Positions 29,381-37,778 of a stretch of DNA of 64,000 nucleotides are shown here, in pieces (positions within the stretch are counted from its first letter, which is position 1; each line of letters begins with the position of its first letter). Location: NCBI RefSeq assembly GCF_018141525.1, contig NZ_CP064655.1, forward strand, positions 2,450,501 through 2,514,500. The letters are read 5' to 3'. The stretch comes from Miltoncostaea marina (GTDB lineage Bacteria; Actinomycetota; Thermoleophilia; Miltoncostaeales; Miltoncostaeaceae). The notes beneath the pieces were generated by a model. The model saw nothing but the letters and a program-made list of their open reading frames with translations. It searched no databases and was not told the origin of the DNA. Both the position numbers and the translations under genes were made by a program.

Positions 29381-29736
29381 TCAGCTCCCCCGCCGCCGCC
29401 GCACCCGCACCCGCACCCGCACGACCGTCGCGCGCGTGCCGGGCGGCGGCGGTCCGGCGACCGCGTCCCACAGCGCCGGTAGGCGCGTCGCACCTCTCGC
29501 GCGTCGTGCGCGCCGGGCCGCGCGCGCAGGGTCGCGAGGTCGGCCACCTCCATCGCCGTCAGGCGGCGCAGCAGGCGGTTGCGCCGGGCGGGGTCGGGAT
29601 GGCGCAGGTGGCGCTCCACGCAGCGGCGCGCCTCGGCCAGCAGCAGCTCGGGCTCCGGGAGCGGCGCGGGCGGTGGCGGTGGCGGCGGTGGCGGGGGCGC
29701 GACCGTCCCGGCGGCGGGATCGTCTGGCGGCGACAT
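29381..29736 (-). pseudogene. Frameshifted small gene of unknown function
   Basis: In one frame from ATG 29736 runs a proline-rich start and a helical segment ELLLAEARRCVERHLRHPD ... LLRRLTAMEVADLATLRARP ... REVRRAYR. In the next frame comes ALWDAVAGPPPPGTRATVV and a basic tail VRVRVRRRRGS ending at 29381. Adding one G in the CCGGCG run near 29478 joins them smoothly (RRAYRALWDAV), giving a protein of ~118 aa. Either the gene is decayed or the base was lost in sequencing. No family is recognised. It is the downstream neighbour of the TPM-domain gene on the same strand. Confidence 0.4.
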
Positions 29737-29811
29737 GTCGCCGGGAGCGTCCCCGAGCCGGCGGCGGCGGGGCACCCCCCGTCCGCGCAGTCCGGGGCGC
29801 CCCCCGGAGGG

Positions 29812-31128
29812 TCAGAAGTCGCCACCTCCGAAGCCGCCTCCGCCGAAATCGCCCCCGCCGAAGCCGCCACCCCCGCCGAAATCGCCGACGTCGCCTCCCC
29901 CGACGCCGGGGTCGTCCCAGCCGCCGGCGGCGTCCGCGGTGCCCGCGCCCAGCAGGCCGCCGAGCATCAGGCCGGCGAGCGCGCCACCCAGCACCGGCAC
30001 GCCGAACCCGTAGCCGATGCCGCCCGCCATGCCCCGCGACCGCCAGTACGGCACCAGCCGGCCGTCCTCCTCCACCTCGCGGAAGCGTGGCTGCTCGCCC
30101 CGGGCCATCTGGGCGGCGCAGCGTGCGCATGCGGGCAGCTCGGCGGTGTCACCGCCCGGCGTGCTGATCACGACCGTGTCGGTGGCGCGGCCGTGCTTGG
30201 GGTCGAACGCGCACATGCCCTCGAGGAGCGGCTCGGCGTCGGCCTCGTCCGGCGGCCGGCCCTCCAGCGCCGCCCGCGCGCGGCGCGCGGCGTGCAGGCC
30301 GCGCTCGAGCGTCTCGCCGGCCGCGCGCACGCCGGCGGGCGTGGGCGGGGCCGACATCGCGTCGCGGGCCTCGCCGTAGGCCAGCACGGCCGCCTCGTGG
30401 TGCGGCGCCGCCGCCGTCGCCCGCTCGCCGCCGACCGCCATGTCGTCCTCGAGGTCGGAGATCTGCGCGGCGAGCGCGTCGACCAGCGGCTCGAGCGCCG
30501 CCGCGCCCGCGGTCAGCTCGCGCTCGGCCGCGACGCGCCGCCGGCGACGGCCGGCGATGGCCGCGATCGCGACCGCCCCGCCGCCGATCAGCAGCATCAC
30601 CAGCAGCACGGCGCCCGCCGAGCCGCCCGAGCCGCCGTCGCGCCCCCCGGCCGCCGGCGCGCCCGCGGCCGCACCGGCCCCCGAGCGCAGCGCCGCGAGG
30701 TCGCGGGCCACCGCGATCGTGCCGGCGACCGGCTCGGCGCGCAGGTCGCCGAGCCGTTGGTCGTAGACCCGGTTGAGCGTGCTCGACGACAGCGGCGAGG
30801 CGATCGCGAGGTTGCGCGGCTCGGCCGACAGCACCAGCACGTCGCCGTCGAAGCGCAGGTCGGCGCGGACGGTGCGCGCGTAGGCGAACGGGTCGTCCGG
30901 CCGCCGCGCCAGCACGATGAACTTGACCGGCGTGCCGGCCGCCCGCAGCTCCTGCGCCGCCGCCTCCAGGCGGGTTCGCGCCTCGTCGCGGATCGGCGTG
31001 CCCTGCTCCACCGTGACGTCACCGGCGGCCACCGCCGCCAGGTCCACCAGCGCGACGGCCGGCGCGGCGGCCAGGCCGCAGGCGGCGGCGGCGAGGAGCA
31101 CGGCGATCAGGGAGCGGATGCGCGTCAT
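29812..31128 (-). CDS. TPM-domain membrane protein with glycine-rich tail
   Basis: A 438-aa protein. It has a signal peptide (residues ~1-26), an extracytoplasmic TPM-like domain (about 30-150: TRLEAAAQELRAAGTPVKFI, RTVRADLRFDGDVLVLSAEP), one membrane helix near 172-193, a cytoplasmic helical region, and a cysteine pair CARC around residue 345. The C-terminus is a hydrophobic glycine segment (GALAGLMLGGLLGAG) followed by GGGGFGGGDFGGGGFGGGDF. TPM (TLP18.3/Psb32/MOLO-1) proteins with Gly-rich tails are common membrane-quality proteins of uncertain function. It is divergent from pspA, and a palindrome lies between them. Confidence 0.75.
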   Translation of the reverse strand: MTRIRSLIAVLLAAAACGLAAAPAVALVDLAAVAAGDVTVEQGTPIRDEARTRLEAAAQELRAAGTPVKFIVLARRPDDPFAYARTVRADLRFDGDVLVLSAEPRNLAIASPLSSSTLNRVYDQRLGDLRAEPVAGTIAVARDLAALRSGAGAAAGAPAAGGRDGGSGGSAGAVLLVMLLIGGGAVAIAAIAGRRRRRVAAERELTAGAAALEPLVDALAAQISDLEDDMAVGGERATAAAPHHEAAVLAYGEARDAMSAPPTPAGVRAAGETLERGLHAARRARAALEGRPPDEADAEPLLEGMCAFDPKHGRATDTVVISTPGGDTAELPACARCAAQMARGEQPRFREVEEDGRLVPYWRSRGMAGGIGYGFGVPVLGGALAGLMLGGLLGAGTADAAGGWDDPGVGGGDVGDFGGGGGFGGGDFGGGGFGGGDF

Positions 31129-31137
31129 GCGCTTCCC

Positions 31138-31156
31138 CTACCCCGGATCGGGGTAG
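31138..31156. promoter_or_regulatory. Palindrome between the TPM gene and pspA
   Basis: CTACCCCG (31138-31145), GAT, CGGGGTAG (31149-31156): perfect 8-bp arms in a 70-nt divergent interval. TAGCGT (31154-31159) overlaps the right arm and could be the -10 box of pspA. The site could bind a shared repressor or activator of both genes. Confidence 0.55.
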
Positions 31157-31198
31157 CGTCACCGGGCCGGACGAAAACTCACCCCAGGGGGGACGGCC

Positions 31199-31936
31199 GT
31201 GTCGTTCTTCAGTCGCCTCAAGGCGATCTTCGGGGCCAAGGCCAGCCGGGCGCTCGACCAGGCCGAGGACCCGAACGAGATGCTCGACTACTCCTACGAG
31301 CGCCAGCGCGACCTGCTGACCAAGGTGCGGCGCGGCGTCGCCGACGTGGCGACGAGCAGGAAGCGGCTCGAGCTGCAGGAGGCCAAGCTGCAGGAGGGCG
31401 TGGTCAAGCTGGAGGGGCAGGCGCGCCAGGCGCTCGCCGCCGGGCGCGAGGACCTCGCCCGCACCGCCCTCGAGCGCAAGGCGGGCGTGCAGGCGCAGCT
31501 CGGGTCGATCGGCGCCCAGCGCGAGCAGCTCCAGGCCGAGCAGGACAAGCTGTCGGCCGCCGAGCAGAAGCTCGAGACCCGGATCGAGGCCTTCCGGGTG
31601 CGCAAGGAGACGATCAAGGCGCAGTACAGCGCGGCCGAGGCGCAGACGCGCATCGGCGAGGCGTTCAGCGGCATCTCCGAGGACATGGCCGACGTGGGCA
31701 TGGCCATGGAGCGGGCGGAGGACAAGGTGCAGACTATGCAGGCGCGCGCCGGCGCGATCGACGAGCTGCTCGAGTCGGGCGCGCTCGACGACCTCAGCAC
31801 CGGCGGCGACGTGGTCGACCGCGAGCTGGCGGCGCTCTCGTCGCAGAGCGCGGTCGAGGAGGACCTGGCGCGGCTGAAGGGCGAGATCGGCGCCGGATCG
31901 CCGTCCGCCGGCGAGCTCGGGGAGGGCGCCCGATGA
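31199..31936 (+). CDS. pspA: Phage shock protein A (PspA/IM30/Vipp1 family)
   Basis: A 245-aa almost wholly coiled-coil protein that binds stressed membranes and forms ESCRT-III-like assemblies. The amphipathic N-terminal helix MSFFSRLKAIFGAK is followed by DPNEMLDYSYERQRDLL and long heptad helices with Glu, Gln, Lys and Arg. The last 40 residues are less ordered. The GTG start has an AGGGGGGA ribosome site. It overlaps pspAA by 4 nt (ATGA), the typical actinobacterial arrangement of PspA with a PspAA partner. Confidence 0.93.
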   Translation: MSFFSRLKAIFGAKASRALDQAEDPNEMLDYSYERQRDLLTKVRRGVADVATSRKRLELQEAKLQEGVVKLEGQARQALAAGREDLARTALERKAGVQAQLGSIGAQREQLQAEQDKLSAAEQKLETRIEAFRVRKETIKAQYSAAEAQTRIGEAFSGISEDMADVGMAMERAEDKVQTMQARAGAIDELLESGALDDLSTGGDVVDRELAALSSQSAVEEDLARLKGEIGAGSPSAGELGEGAR

Positions 31937-32217
31937 TCATCCGCGTGCTCGGCTCGGGGCAGTACTACCTCGACGACAACGACGTGGCCGCCGTGGAGCG
32001 GGCCGACGACGCAGTGGAGGCGGCCATCGCGGCCGGCGACCAGGAGGCCTTCCAGGCCGCCCTGCGGGCGCTGATCGAGACCATCGACGACGTCGGCACG
32101 CCCGTCGCCGACGACGACTTCGTGGCCTCCGACGTCGTCGTGCCGGGGGCGGACACCACGCTCGACGAGGTGTCGGGCTACCTCGACGACGCCGAGGAGG
32201 GGCTCATCCCGGGGTGA
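31933..32217 (+). CDS. PspA-associated protein PspAA
   Basis: A 94-aa acidic protein starting MIIRVLGSGQYYLDDN, the hallmark of the PspAA family, with two helices (VAAVERADDAVEAAIAAG, FQAALRALIETID) and an acidic end. Comparative-genomics work places PspAA beside PspA in actinobacteria and archaea as a regulator or partner. The ATG overlaps the pspA stop. The putative island begins right after this gene. Confidence 0.9.
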   Translation: MIIRVLGSGQYYLDDNDVAAVERADDAVEAAIAAGDQEAFQAALRALIETIDDVGTPVADDDFVASDVVVPGADTTLDEVSGYLDDAEEGLIPG

Positions 32218-32244
32218 GAACGACCGCCGCCCGCGTCGTATCCG

Positions 32245-33830
32245 TCAGAGCCCACCGTTCTTGCCCCACCGCTGCGCGATGTACTTCTGCAGCTCGATCT
32301 CGTCGGTGATCTCCCGGGTGCCATTGCCCACGCGCACAGAGAACCGGGCCGCCTTCTGGTGTGAGCCGTCCTTCGCGACCGTGGTCACGGTGGCGTGGAC
32401 GGGATGCGCCGACGGCTTGACGTGGACCCGGCACACGTCCGCACCGCCCACCTCGTGGATCTGGCTGGTGACGCTGGTCGCCGCTGCCGCGCCGACGGCG
32501 TTGAGCACCGCCTGGTGCAGCGCGAGCTGGAAGAGATCGGCGTCGTCCTCGCCCGGCTTGCGCAGCGTCAGGTAGTCGGCCTCCAGCCCCACCGGATCGG
32601 CGTCATCGGCGACGCCGATCAGGAGCGTCCCGCCCTCCGCGCTGTTGACGAAGGCGGCGATCGTCTTGAGCGTGGCCGTCTCGATCGCCTTCGACTTCTC
32701 GCCCTTCACGACGTCCCGGCGGAAGGTGGACCTCCACTCCAGGTGCGCGTCTTCGACCCGCCCCAGCAGTTCGCCGATCGGGCAGTGCTCCTGATTCGCG
32801 ACCTTCGCCCGTCCGTAGATCAGCGGCAGATAGCTCGCGATGACGTCCGCCCGCAGATCGTCGGAGCCGACGACGCGATAGGTGAGGTCCTGGTTGCTCG
32901 ACAGTCGCTGGATCAGGGCGTCGGTGTAGCGCTTCTCGAAGCCGATGCCGAAGTTCTCGCGCGTGTTGGCGGCAGCCTGCTGCTGCAGGGTCACGTCGGC
33001 CACCATGTTCTCGGCGACGGCGTCGAGGTGCAGCCGGTCGGCGTCGGTGAGGTTGAGCCCGTAGCGCTCGTTGAGCTGGTCGATGATCGTGGAGAGCGAC
33101 TCCTGCTCGGGCTCGACCCGCTTGCCCGTTCCTCCCAGGCTCGCCGGCAGGCCGGTGTCGGTCCCGTCGAGCGCGATCGACCCCTCGAACGTCAGCTCCT
33201 GCTTCAGATGACTCAGGTCGACGGCTTCGCCCAGATCGATCTGCTCGCCGGGAGCGCGCCGGATCATCCGGGCCAGTGCCTTGCCGAAGAGGTACTCGCG
33301 CTCGAGCGCGACGTCGCCGAAGGTGACGAGCTGGCTCAGGAAGGCGTACGTGCGCACGAACGCGTCGAGGGCGTCGCGGAAGCCCTCCTGGCGCTCCTCG
33401 CTCAGATCGGCGTGGAAGCGGTCGACCGCCGGCTGCAGGGCCGCGTGGATGCGCCCGTGACTCGACCGCGTCGGCGGCGCCATCAACAGGTCGGTCATGC
33501 GCTCGACCTCGTCCCTCCGGATCACCCCGTACTCGTCGACCCGCGCGCGGGTGTCGTAGAGCAGGTTCGGGTCGGTCGGGGTGGCGGTGGTCGCGCCGTA
33601 GTAGGGCTCGAAGGCCCTCTGGATGTCCTCGGCGTCGTTGCTGAAGTCGAGGACGACAGTGCCGTCCTTGCCCTCCATCGTGCGGTTGAGGCGCGAGAGC
33701 GTCTGCACCGCGGCGATGCCGGTCAACGTGCGGTCGACGTACATCGCGTAGAGCTTGGGCTGGTCGAAGCCGGTCTGGTACTTCTCGGCCACCACGAGGA
33801 TCTGGAACTCGTCTGAGTCGAACCGAGCCT
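32245..33830 (-). pseudogene. 5'-truncated type I restriction endonuclease subunit R (HsdR) remnant
   Basis: The remaining ~525 codons encode the C-terminal part of an HsdR-like protein: helicase motif V region (AEKYQTGFDQPKLYAMYVD) and motif VI (QTLSRLNRTM), the helical HsdR C-terminal region, then an AlbA_2/Schlafen-like domain (FVNSAEGGTLLIGVADD). The nuclease domain, Walker A and DEAD/H box are missing. HsdR-like sequence (RFDSDEFQILVV) stops abruptly near 33825 where a stop and unrelated DNA begin. There is no ribosome site or hsdM/hsdS next to it. Codon use and GC look lower than in the flanks. It is a relic of an acquired restriction system. Confidence 0.85.
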
Positions 33831-33887
33831 GTCACCGCTCGGAGAAGCTCCGTGGAATCGGACTGAGCGAGTCGGGACGGGCGAAAC

Positions 33888-33994
33888 GCGATACGGGAAG
33901 GCGAAGGGCTGTGAGACGGTGGCGTTGATATGCGCGAAACGGTAGCGTCGGTACGTGCGAAACGGTAGCGTCAACCAGCGCGAAACGGTAGCGT
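33888..33994 (+). repeat. 23-bp-period repeat array upstream of the DUF4143 gene
   Basis: Three perfect copies of GCGAAACGGTAGCGT start at 33934, 33957 and 33980, exactly 23 nt apart, separated by 8-nt variable spacers. In register upstream lie a degenerate copy at 33911 (12 of 15 matches) and a weak one at 33888 (about 10 of 15), so there are five units with decay away from the gene. The last copy ends 15 nt before the ribosome site of the ATPase gene. The period is just over two helical turns, so all copies face nearly the same side of the DNA, as in an operator or iteron. The array lies where hsdR is cut. Confidence 0.9.
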
Positions 33995-34019
33995 GATACC
34001 GGGCGGCCCAGGAGCGCGA

Positions 34020-35294
34020 GTGGACGACTACGTCCGCAGGGTGGTCGATGACGAGCTGGACGAGCTGATCACGGCGCTCCCGGCGATCGCGCTCGAGGGC
34101 GCGAAGGCGGTCGGCAAGACCGAGAGCGCGGCGCGGCGGGCCCGGACGGTGCGACGGCTGGACGACCCGGAGCAGCTGGCCATCGCCGAGGCGGATCCTT
34201 CGGCGGCGCTTGCCGGGGCGGCGCCCGTGCTGCTCGACGAGTGGCAGCGCGCCCCGTTCCTGTGGGACCGCGTGCGCAGGGCGGTCGACGAGGGCGCCCC
34301 GCCGGGCGGCTTCCTGCTCGCGGGATCCGCGGCGCCCCTCACGGCTCCCGCGCACTCCGGCGCCGGGCGGATCGCCACGCTCCGCATGCGTCCGCTCTCA
34401 CTCGCCGAGCGGGCGCTTGCGACGCCCACGGTGAGCCTCGAGCGGCTGCTGCGCGGTGACCGCCCCGATGTGGCGGGACAGAGCCCGGTCGGGCTGGAGG
34501 ACTACGCGTCCGCGATCGTCCGCTCGGGCTTCCCCGGGATGCGCGGGCTGAGCGGCCGGGCGCTCCGCGCCCAGCTCGACGGGTACCTGCAGCGGCTGGC
34601 GGAGCGCGACTTCGAGGAGATCGGCCACCGGGTCCGGTCACCGCACATCCTCCGGCGATGGATGACCGCCTATGCGGCGGCCTCGGGGACCAGCGCCTCC
34701 TACGAGGCGATCCGCGACGCGGCCACCGGCGGCGAGGGGCAGAAGCCGGCGAAGACCACCACCGGCCCCTACCGCGAGGCGCTCGAGCGGCTATTCATCG
34801 TCGAGCCGCTCCCGGCATGGCTACCGAGCCGCAACCGGCTCGCGCGCCTGTCCGCGGGCCCGGTCCACCACCTCGTCGATCCGGCGCTCGCGGCGCGCCT
34901 GCTCGGCCTCGATGTCGACGGCCTGCTCGAGGGCCGACCGGCCGGCCCGCCGCTCCCGCGCCGCGGGCCGCTGATCGGCGCGCTCTTCCAGTCGCTCGTC
35001 ACCCAGAGCGTGCGGGTCTACGCGCAGCGCGCCGAGGCGCGGGTCGCGCACCTGCGCCTGCACTCGGGCGCGCGCGAGGTGGACCTCATCGTCGAGCGCG
35101 CCGACGGGCGGATCGTGGCCATCGAGGTGAAGCTCGCCCGGGCCGTCGGCGACGACGACGTGCGCCACTTGCACTGGCTCGCGCAGCAGGTCGGCCCGGA
35201 TCTGCTCGACGCCGTCGTGGTCACGACCGGGACGGAGGCCTACCGCCGCCGCGACGGGGTCGCCGTCGTCCCCGCGGCGCTCCTGGGCCCGTGA
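34020..35294 (+). CDS. DUF4143-type ATPase (AAA_14) with PD-(D/E)xK-like domain
   Basis: A 424-aa protein. The N-terminal AAA_14 domain has Walker A GAKAVGKT (residues ~25-32; usual form GPxxVGKT, so Pro is Ala) and Walker B PVLLDEWQRAP. The C-terminal DUF4143 region ends in a PD-(D/E)xK-like core, with Asp355 (REVDLIVE) and Glu369-x-Lys371 (VAIEVKLA). This family is widespread, often acquired, and its role is not settled; nuclease or DNA-handling activity is inference. The GTG at 34020 has the ribosome site AGGAG 5 nt upstream, which outranks the GTG at 33993 inside the last repeat. It ends directly against the stop of the convergent acyl-CoA ligase gene. Confidence 0.85.
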   Translation: MDDYVRRVVDDELDELITALPAIALEGAKAVGKTESAARRARTVRRLDDPEQLAIAEADPSAALAGAAPVLLDEWQRAPFLWDRVRRAVDEGAPPGGFLLAGSAAPLTAPAHSGAGRIATLRMRPLSLAERALATPTVSLERLLRGDRPDVAGQSPVGLEDYASAIVRSGFPGMRGLSGRALRAQLDGYLQRLAERDFEEIGHRVRSPHILRRWMTAYAAASGTSASYEAIRDAATGGEGQKPAKTTTGPYREALERLFIVEPLPAWLPSRNRLARLSAGPVHHLVDPALAARLLGLDVDGLLEGRPAGPPLPRRGPLIGALFQSLVTQSVRVYAQRAEARVAHLRLHSGAREVDLIVERADGRIVAIEVKLARAVGDDDVRHLHWLAQQVGPDLLDAVVVTTGTEAYRRRDGVAVVPAALLGP

Positions 35295-36953
35295 TCAGCG
35301 CTGGATGCGGATGCCGGCCGCCTCGCGGTCGAAGGTGTCCGGGGTGATGCCCTCCTCGCGCAGCTTCACCTTCTGCACGCGCTCGGTGGGGGTCTTCGGC
35401 AGCGCGTCGACGAAGCGGATGTAGCGCGGGACCATGAAGTACGGCATCCGCTCGGCCATCCAGTGGGTCAGCTCGGCCGGATCCGGGGCGTCGCCCTCGG
35501 GGATGCAGACGATCATGATCTCGTCCTCGCTGGAGGCGCCCTCGCCGGCCTTGACGCCGATGGCGGCGGCCTCCTTGATGGCGGGGTGGTCCGAGACCTG
35601 GCGCTCGACCTCCATCGAGGAGACGTTCTCGCCGCGGCGCCGGATGTAGTCCTTCACCCGGTCCATGAAGTAGACGTAGCCGTCGGCGTCCATGCGGCCG
35701 AGGTCGCCGGTGTGGAGCTTCAGGTTGCGGAAGTCCTCGGCGGTCTTCTCCGGCATGCCGTAGTAGGCCCGCATGACGATGTTCGGGATCTTCATGTCGA
35801 CCACGATCTCGCCCGGCGTGTCGGGGGGCAGCGGCTTGTCGGTGCCCGGCTCGACGATGGTCACCTCGTAGCCCGGGTTCGCCACGCCGCAGCTGCCGAG
35901 GCGCGGCGGCCGGGTGGGGTCCATCATCGTGGCGACGCCGGTCTCGGTGAGCCCGTAGCCCTCGGTCAGGCGCACGCCGAAGCGCTCCTCGAACGCGTGG
36001 TAGATGTCCTTCGGGGCCGGGGCGGCCGAGATGGTGTGCACCCGGTGGGCGCGGTCGAGCTCCGAGGGCGGCTGGTTCCAGAGGAAGTAGAGGATCGCGC
36101 CGATGCCGTTGAAGGTCGTGGCCCCGGCGTCGATCACCTGCCGCCAGAAGCGGCTGCCCGAGAAGCGCTCCACGTACGCCACCCGCGCGCCGGCCAGCAG
36201 GGCCGGGTAGCCGCACAGCACCTGGGCGTTGGAGTGGAACAGCGGCAGGCACGAGAAGTAGGTCTCGTCCCGCAGGTCCCCGGGCGCGCAGCCGCGCAGC
36301 ACGGCCATCGACTCGATGGCGCTGCGGGCCGAGAAGTAGTCGGCCGCGTGCTGCTTGATGACGCCCTTCGAGCGGCCGGTCGTGCCCGAGGTGAACATGA
36401 TGCGGGCGTCGTCGGTCCACGCGTGCGCCACGCCGTCGGGCTCGGCGTCGGGCGCGTCCATCAGCGCCTCGAGCGTCTCCCAGCGCAGCGACGGGTCGGG
36501 GCCCTCCCGCTGCCCGGTGTCGACCACCACCACGTGCTCCAGCTTCGGCAGGTCGCCGGCGACGAACGCCAGCCGGTCGAGGTAGCGGTCGGCGATGAAC
36601 AGCGTGCGCGACTCGACCAGGTTGATCGTCCAGGCGAGGAAGTCGCCCTTGTACGCGGTGTTGATCGGGCTCATCACCGCGCCGGCCTTGAGGATGCCGT
36701 ACCAGACCGGCACGAACTCCTCGCAGTTCGGCAGCAGCACGCTGACCGACTCGCCGTGGCGGGCGCCCCGGGCGATCAGCCCGTTGGCGACCCGGTTGGC
36801 GCGCGCGTTGACCTCGCCGTAGGAGACCCACGGCCGGTCGGCGTAGCGCAGGTACTCGCGGTCGGGGTGGCGCTCGGCCCGCTCGCGCAGGATGCGCGGC
36901 AGCACCCAGCCCGTCGGGTCCTCGCGCGCGTACCAGTCGCTCCACTCGGCCAT
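35295..36953 (-). CDS. AMP-dependent acyl-CoA ligase
   Basis: A 552-aa adenylate-forming enzyme that activates a carboxylic acid with ATP and joins it to CoA. Motifs: FTSGTTGRSKGV (P-loop-like A3), GYGLTETG (A5), LHTGDLGRMDADGY (A7), KDYIRRRGENVSS (A8) and a final Lys region PKTPTERVQKVKL (A10). Substrate cannot be read; the DltE/CaiC-like subgroup is possible. ATG at 36953 overlaps the hydratase gene stop. Last gene of the nitroreductase-hydratase-ligase operon; its stop sits directly beside the end of the DUF4143 island gene. Confidence 0.9.
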   Translation of the reverse strand: MAEWSDWYAREDPTGWVLPRILRERAERHPDREYLRYADRPWVSYGEVNARANRVANGLIARGARHGESVSVLLPNCEEFVPVWYGILKAGAVMSPINTAYKGDFLAWTINLVESRTLFIADRYLDRLAFVAGDLPKLEHVVVVDTGQREGPDPSLRWETLEALMDAPDAEPDGVAHAWTDDARIMFTSGTTGRSKGVIKQHAADYFSARSAIESMAVLRGCAPGDLRDETYFSCLPLFHSNAQVLCGYPALLAGARVAYVERFSGSRFWRQVIDAGATTFNGIGAILYFLWNQPPSELDRAHRVHTISAAPAPKDIYHAFEERFGVRLTEGYGLTETGVATMMDPTRPPRLGSCGVANPGYEVTIVEPGTDKPLPPDTPGEIVVDMKIPNIVMRAYYGMPEKTAEDFRNLKLHTGDLGRMDADGYVYFMDRVKDYIRRRGENVSSMEVERQVSDHPAIKEAAAIGVKAGEGASSEDEIMIVCIPEGDAPDPAELTHWMAERMPYFMVPRYIRFVDALPKTPTERVQKVKLREEGITPDTFDREAAGIRIQR

Positions 36954-37771
36954 CAGGCGCCCGGCTCCCCCGGCTCGGGCCCCTGGCCCTCCCGGAACTT
37001 GCGCCAGTCGGCGGCGCGCTTCTCCTGGAAGGAGGCGATGCCCTCCCTGGGCTCGGGGCCGTACACGTGGTTGAGCGCCATGAGCTCCATCCCGTGGTTG
37101 ACCGACGAGTAGAGCTGGTCGGTCGCGGCGTTGAGGGCGATCTTCGCCAGGCGCAGGCCCTGCGGCGAGCGGCGCAGGATCTGCTCGCACCAGCGGTCGA
37201 CCTCGGCGTCGAGCTCCTCCGGCTCCACGACCGCGTTGACCAGGCCCATCTCGAGCGCCTCCTGCGCGCTGTACTGGCGCGTCAGGAACAGGACCTCGCG
37301 CGCCTTCTTCTCACCGACCACGGCCGGGATGAGCTGGCAGCCCCACCAGAGCGGCGCGTTGCCGATCTTGGGGCCGGCCTGGCCGAAGCGGCCGGTGGTG
37401 TCGGTGATCGTGAGGTCGGAGACCATGTTGAGCTCGTTGCCGCCACCGATGCAGTACCCGCGCACGCGGCAGATGATCGGCTTGCCGTTGTTGCGCATCG
37501 CCGAGGCGAGCCGCGGGCCGATGATGTGGCCGGCCCGCTTCTCCCTCATCGTGCGGGTGGGCTCGCGCACGTCGCCGCCCACGCAGAACGCCCGGTCGCC
37601 GGCGCCGGTGAAGACGATGACGCCCACCGACTCGTCGTCGGCGCTGCGCTCGAACGCGTCGCACAGCTCGAGCATGGTCTGGCCGCGGAACGCGTTGAGC
37701 CGCTCGGGTCGGTTGATCGTGATCGTCGCCCGCCCGCCGGCGACCTCGTAGAGGATGTCCTCGTAGGCCAC
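36953..37771 (-). CDS. Enoyl-CoA hydratase/isomerase-family protein, MenB/BadI-like
   Basis: A 272-aa crotonase-fold protein. It has the CoA/oxyanion segments FCVGGDVRE and VRGYCIGGGNELNMVSDL, and the motif GEKKAREVLFLTRQYSAQEALEMGLVN, close to MenB (naphthoate synthase) and BadI (ring-cleaving 2-ketocyclohexanecarboxyl-CoA hydrolase). The stretch GPKIGNAPLWWGCQLI differs from standard MenB. No other menaquinone genes are near. The GTG at 37771 is 7 nt after the nitroreductase stop. A ring-forming or ring-opening reaction on a CoA ester is plausible, but a plain hydratase is possible. Confidence 0.82.
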   Translation of the reverse strand: MAYEDILYEVAGGRATITINRPERLNAFRGQTMLELCDAFERSADDESVGVIVFTGAGDRAFCVGGDVREPTRTMREKRAGHIIGPRLASAMRNNGKPIICRVRGYCIGGGNELNMVSDLTITDTTGRFGQAGPKIGNAPLWWGCQLIPAVVGEKKAREVLFLTRQYSAQEALEMGLVNAVVEPEELDAEVDRWCEQILRRSPQGLRLAKIALNAATDQLYSSVNHGMELMALNHVYGPEPREGIASFQEKRAADWRKFREGQGPEPGEPGA

Positions 37772-37778
37772 GCCGCGC

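Noticed and set aside
32245-33830. A functional restriction system
   Set aside because: The fragment lacks the nuclease domain, Walker A and DEAD/H box, and no hsdM or hsdS is adjacent.
33888-33994. Possible CRISPR array
   Set aside because: Repeats are 15 nt with 8-nt spacers, far below CRISPR size, and no cas genes are near.
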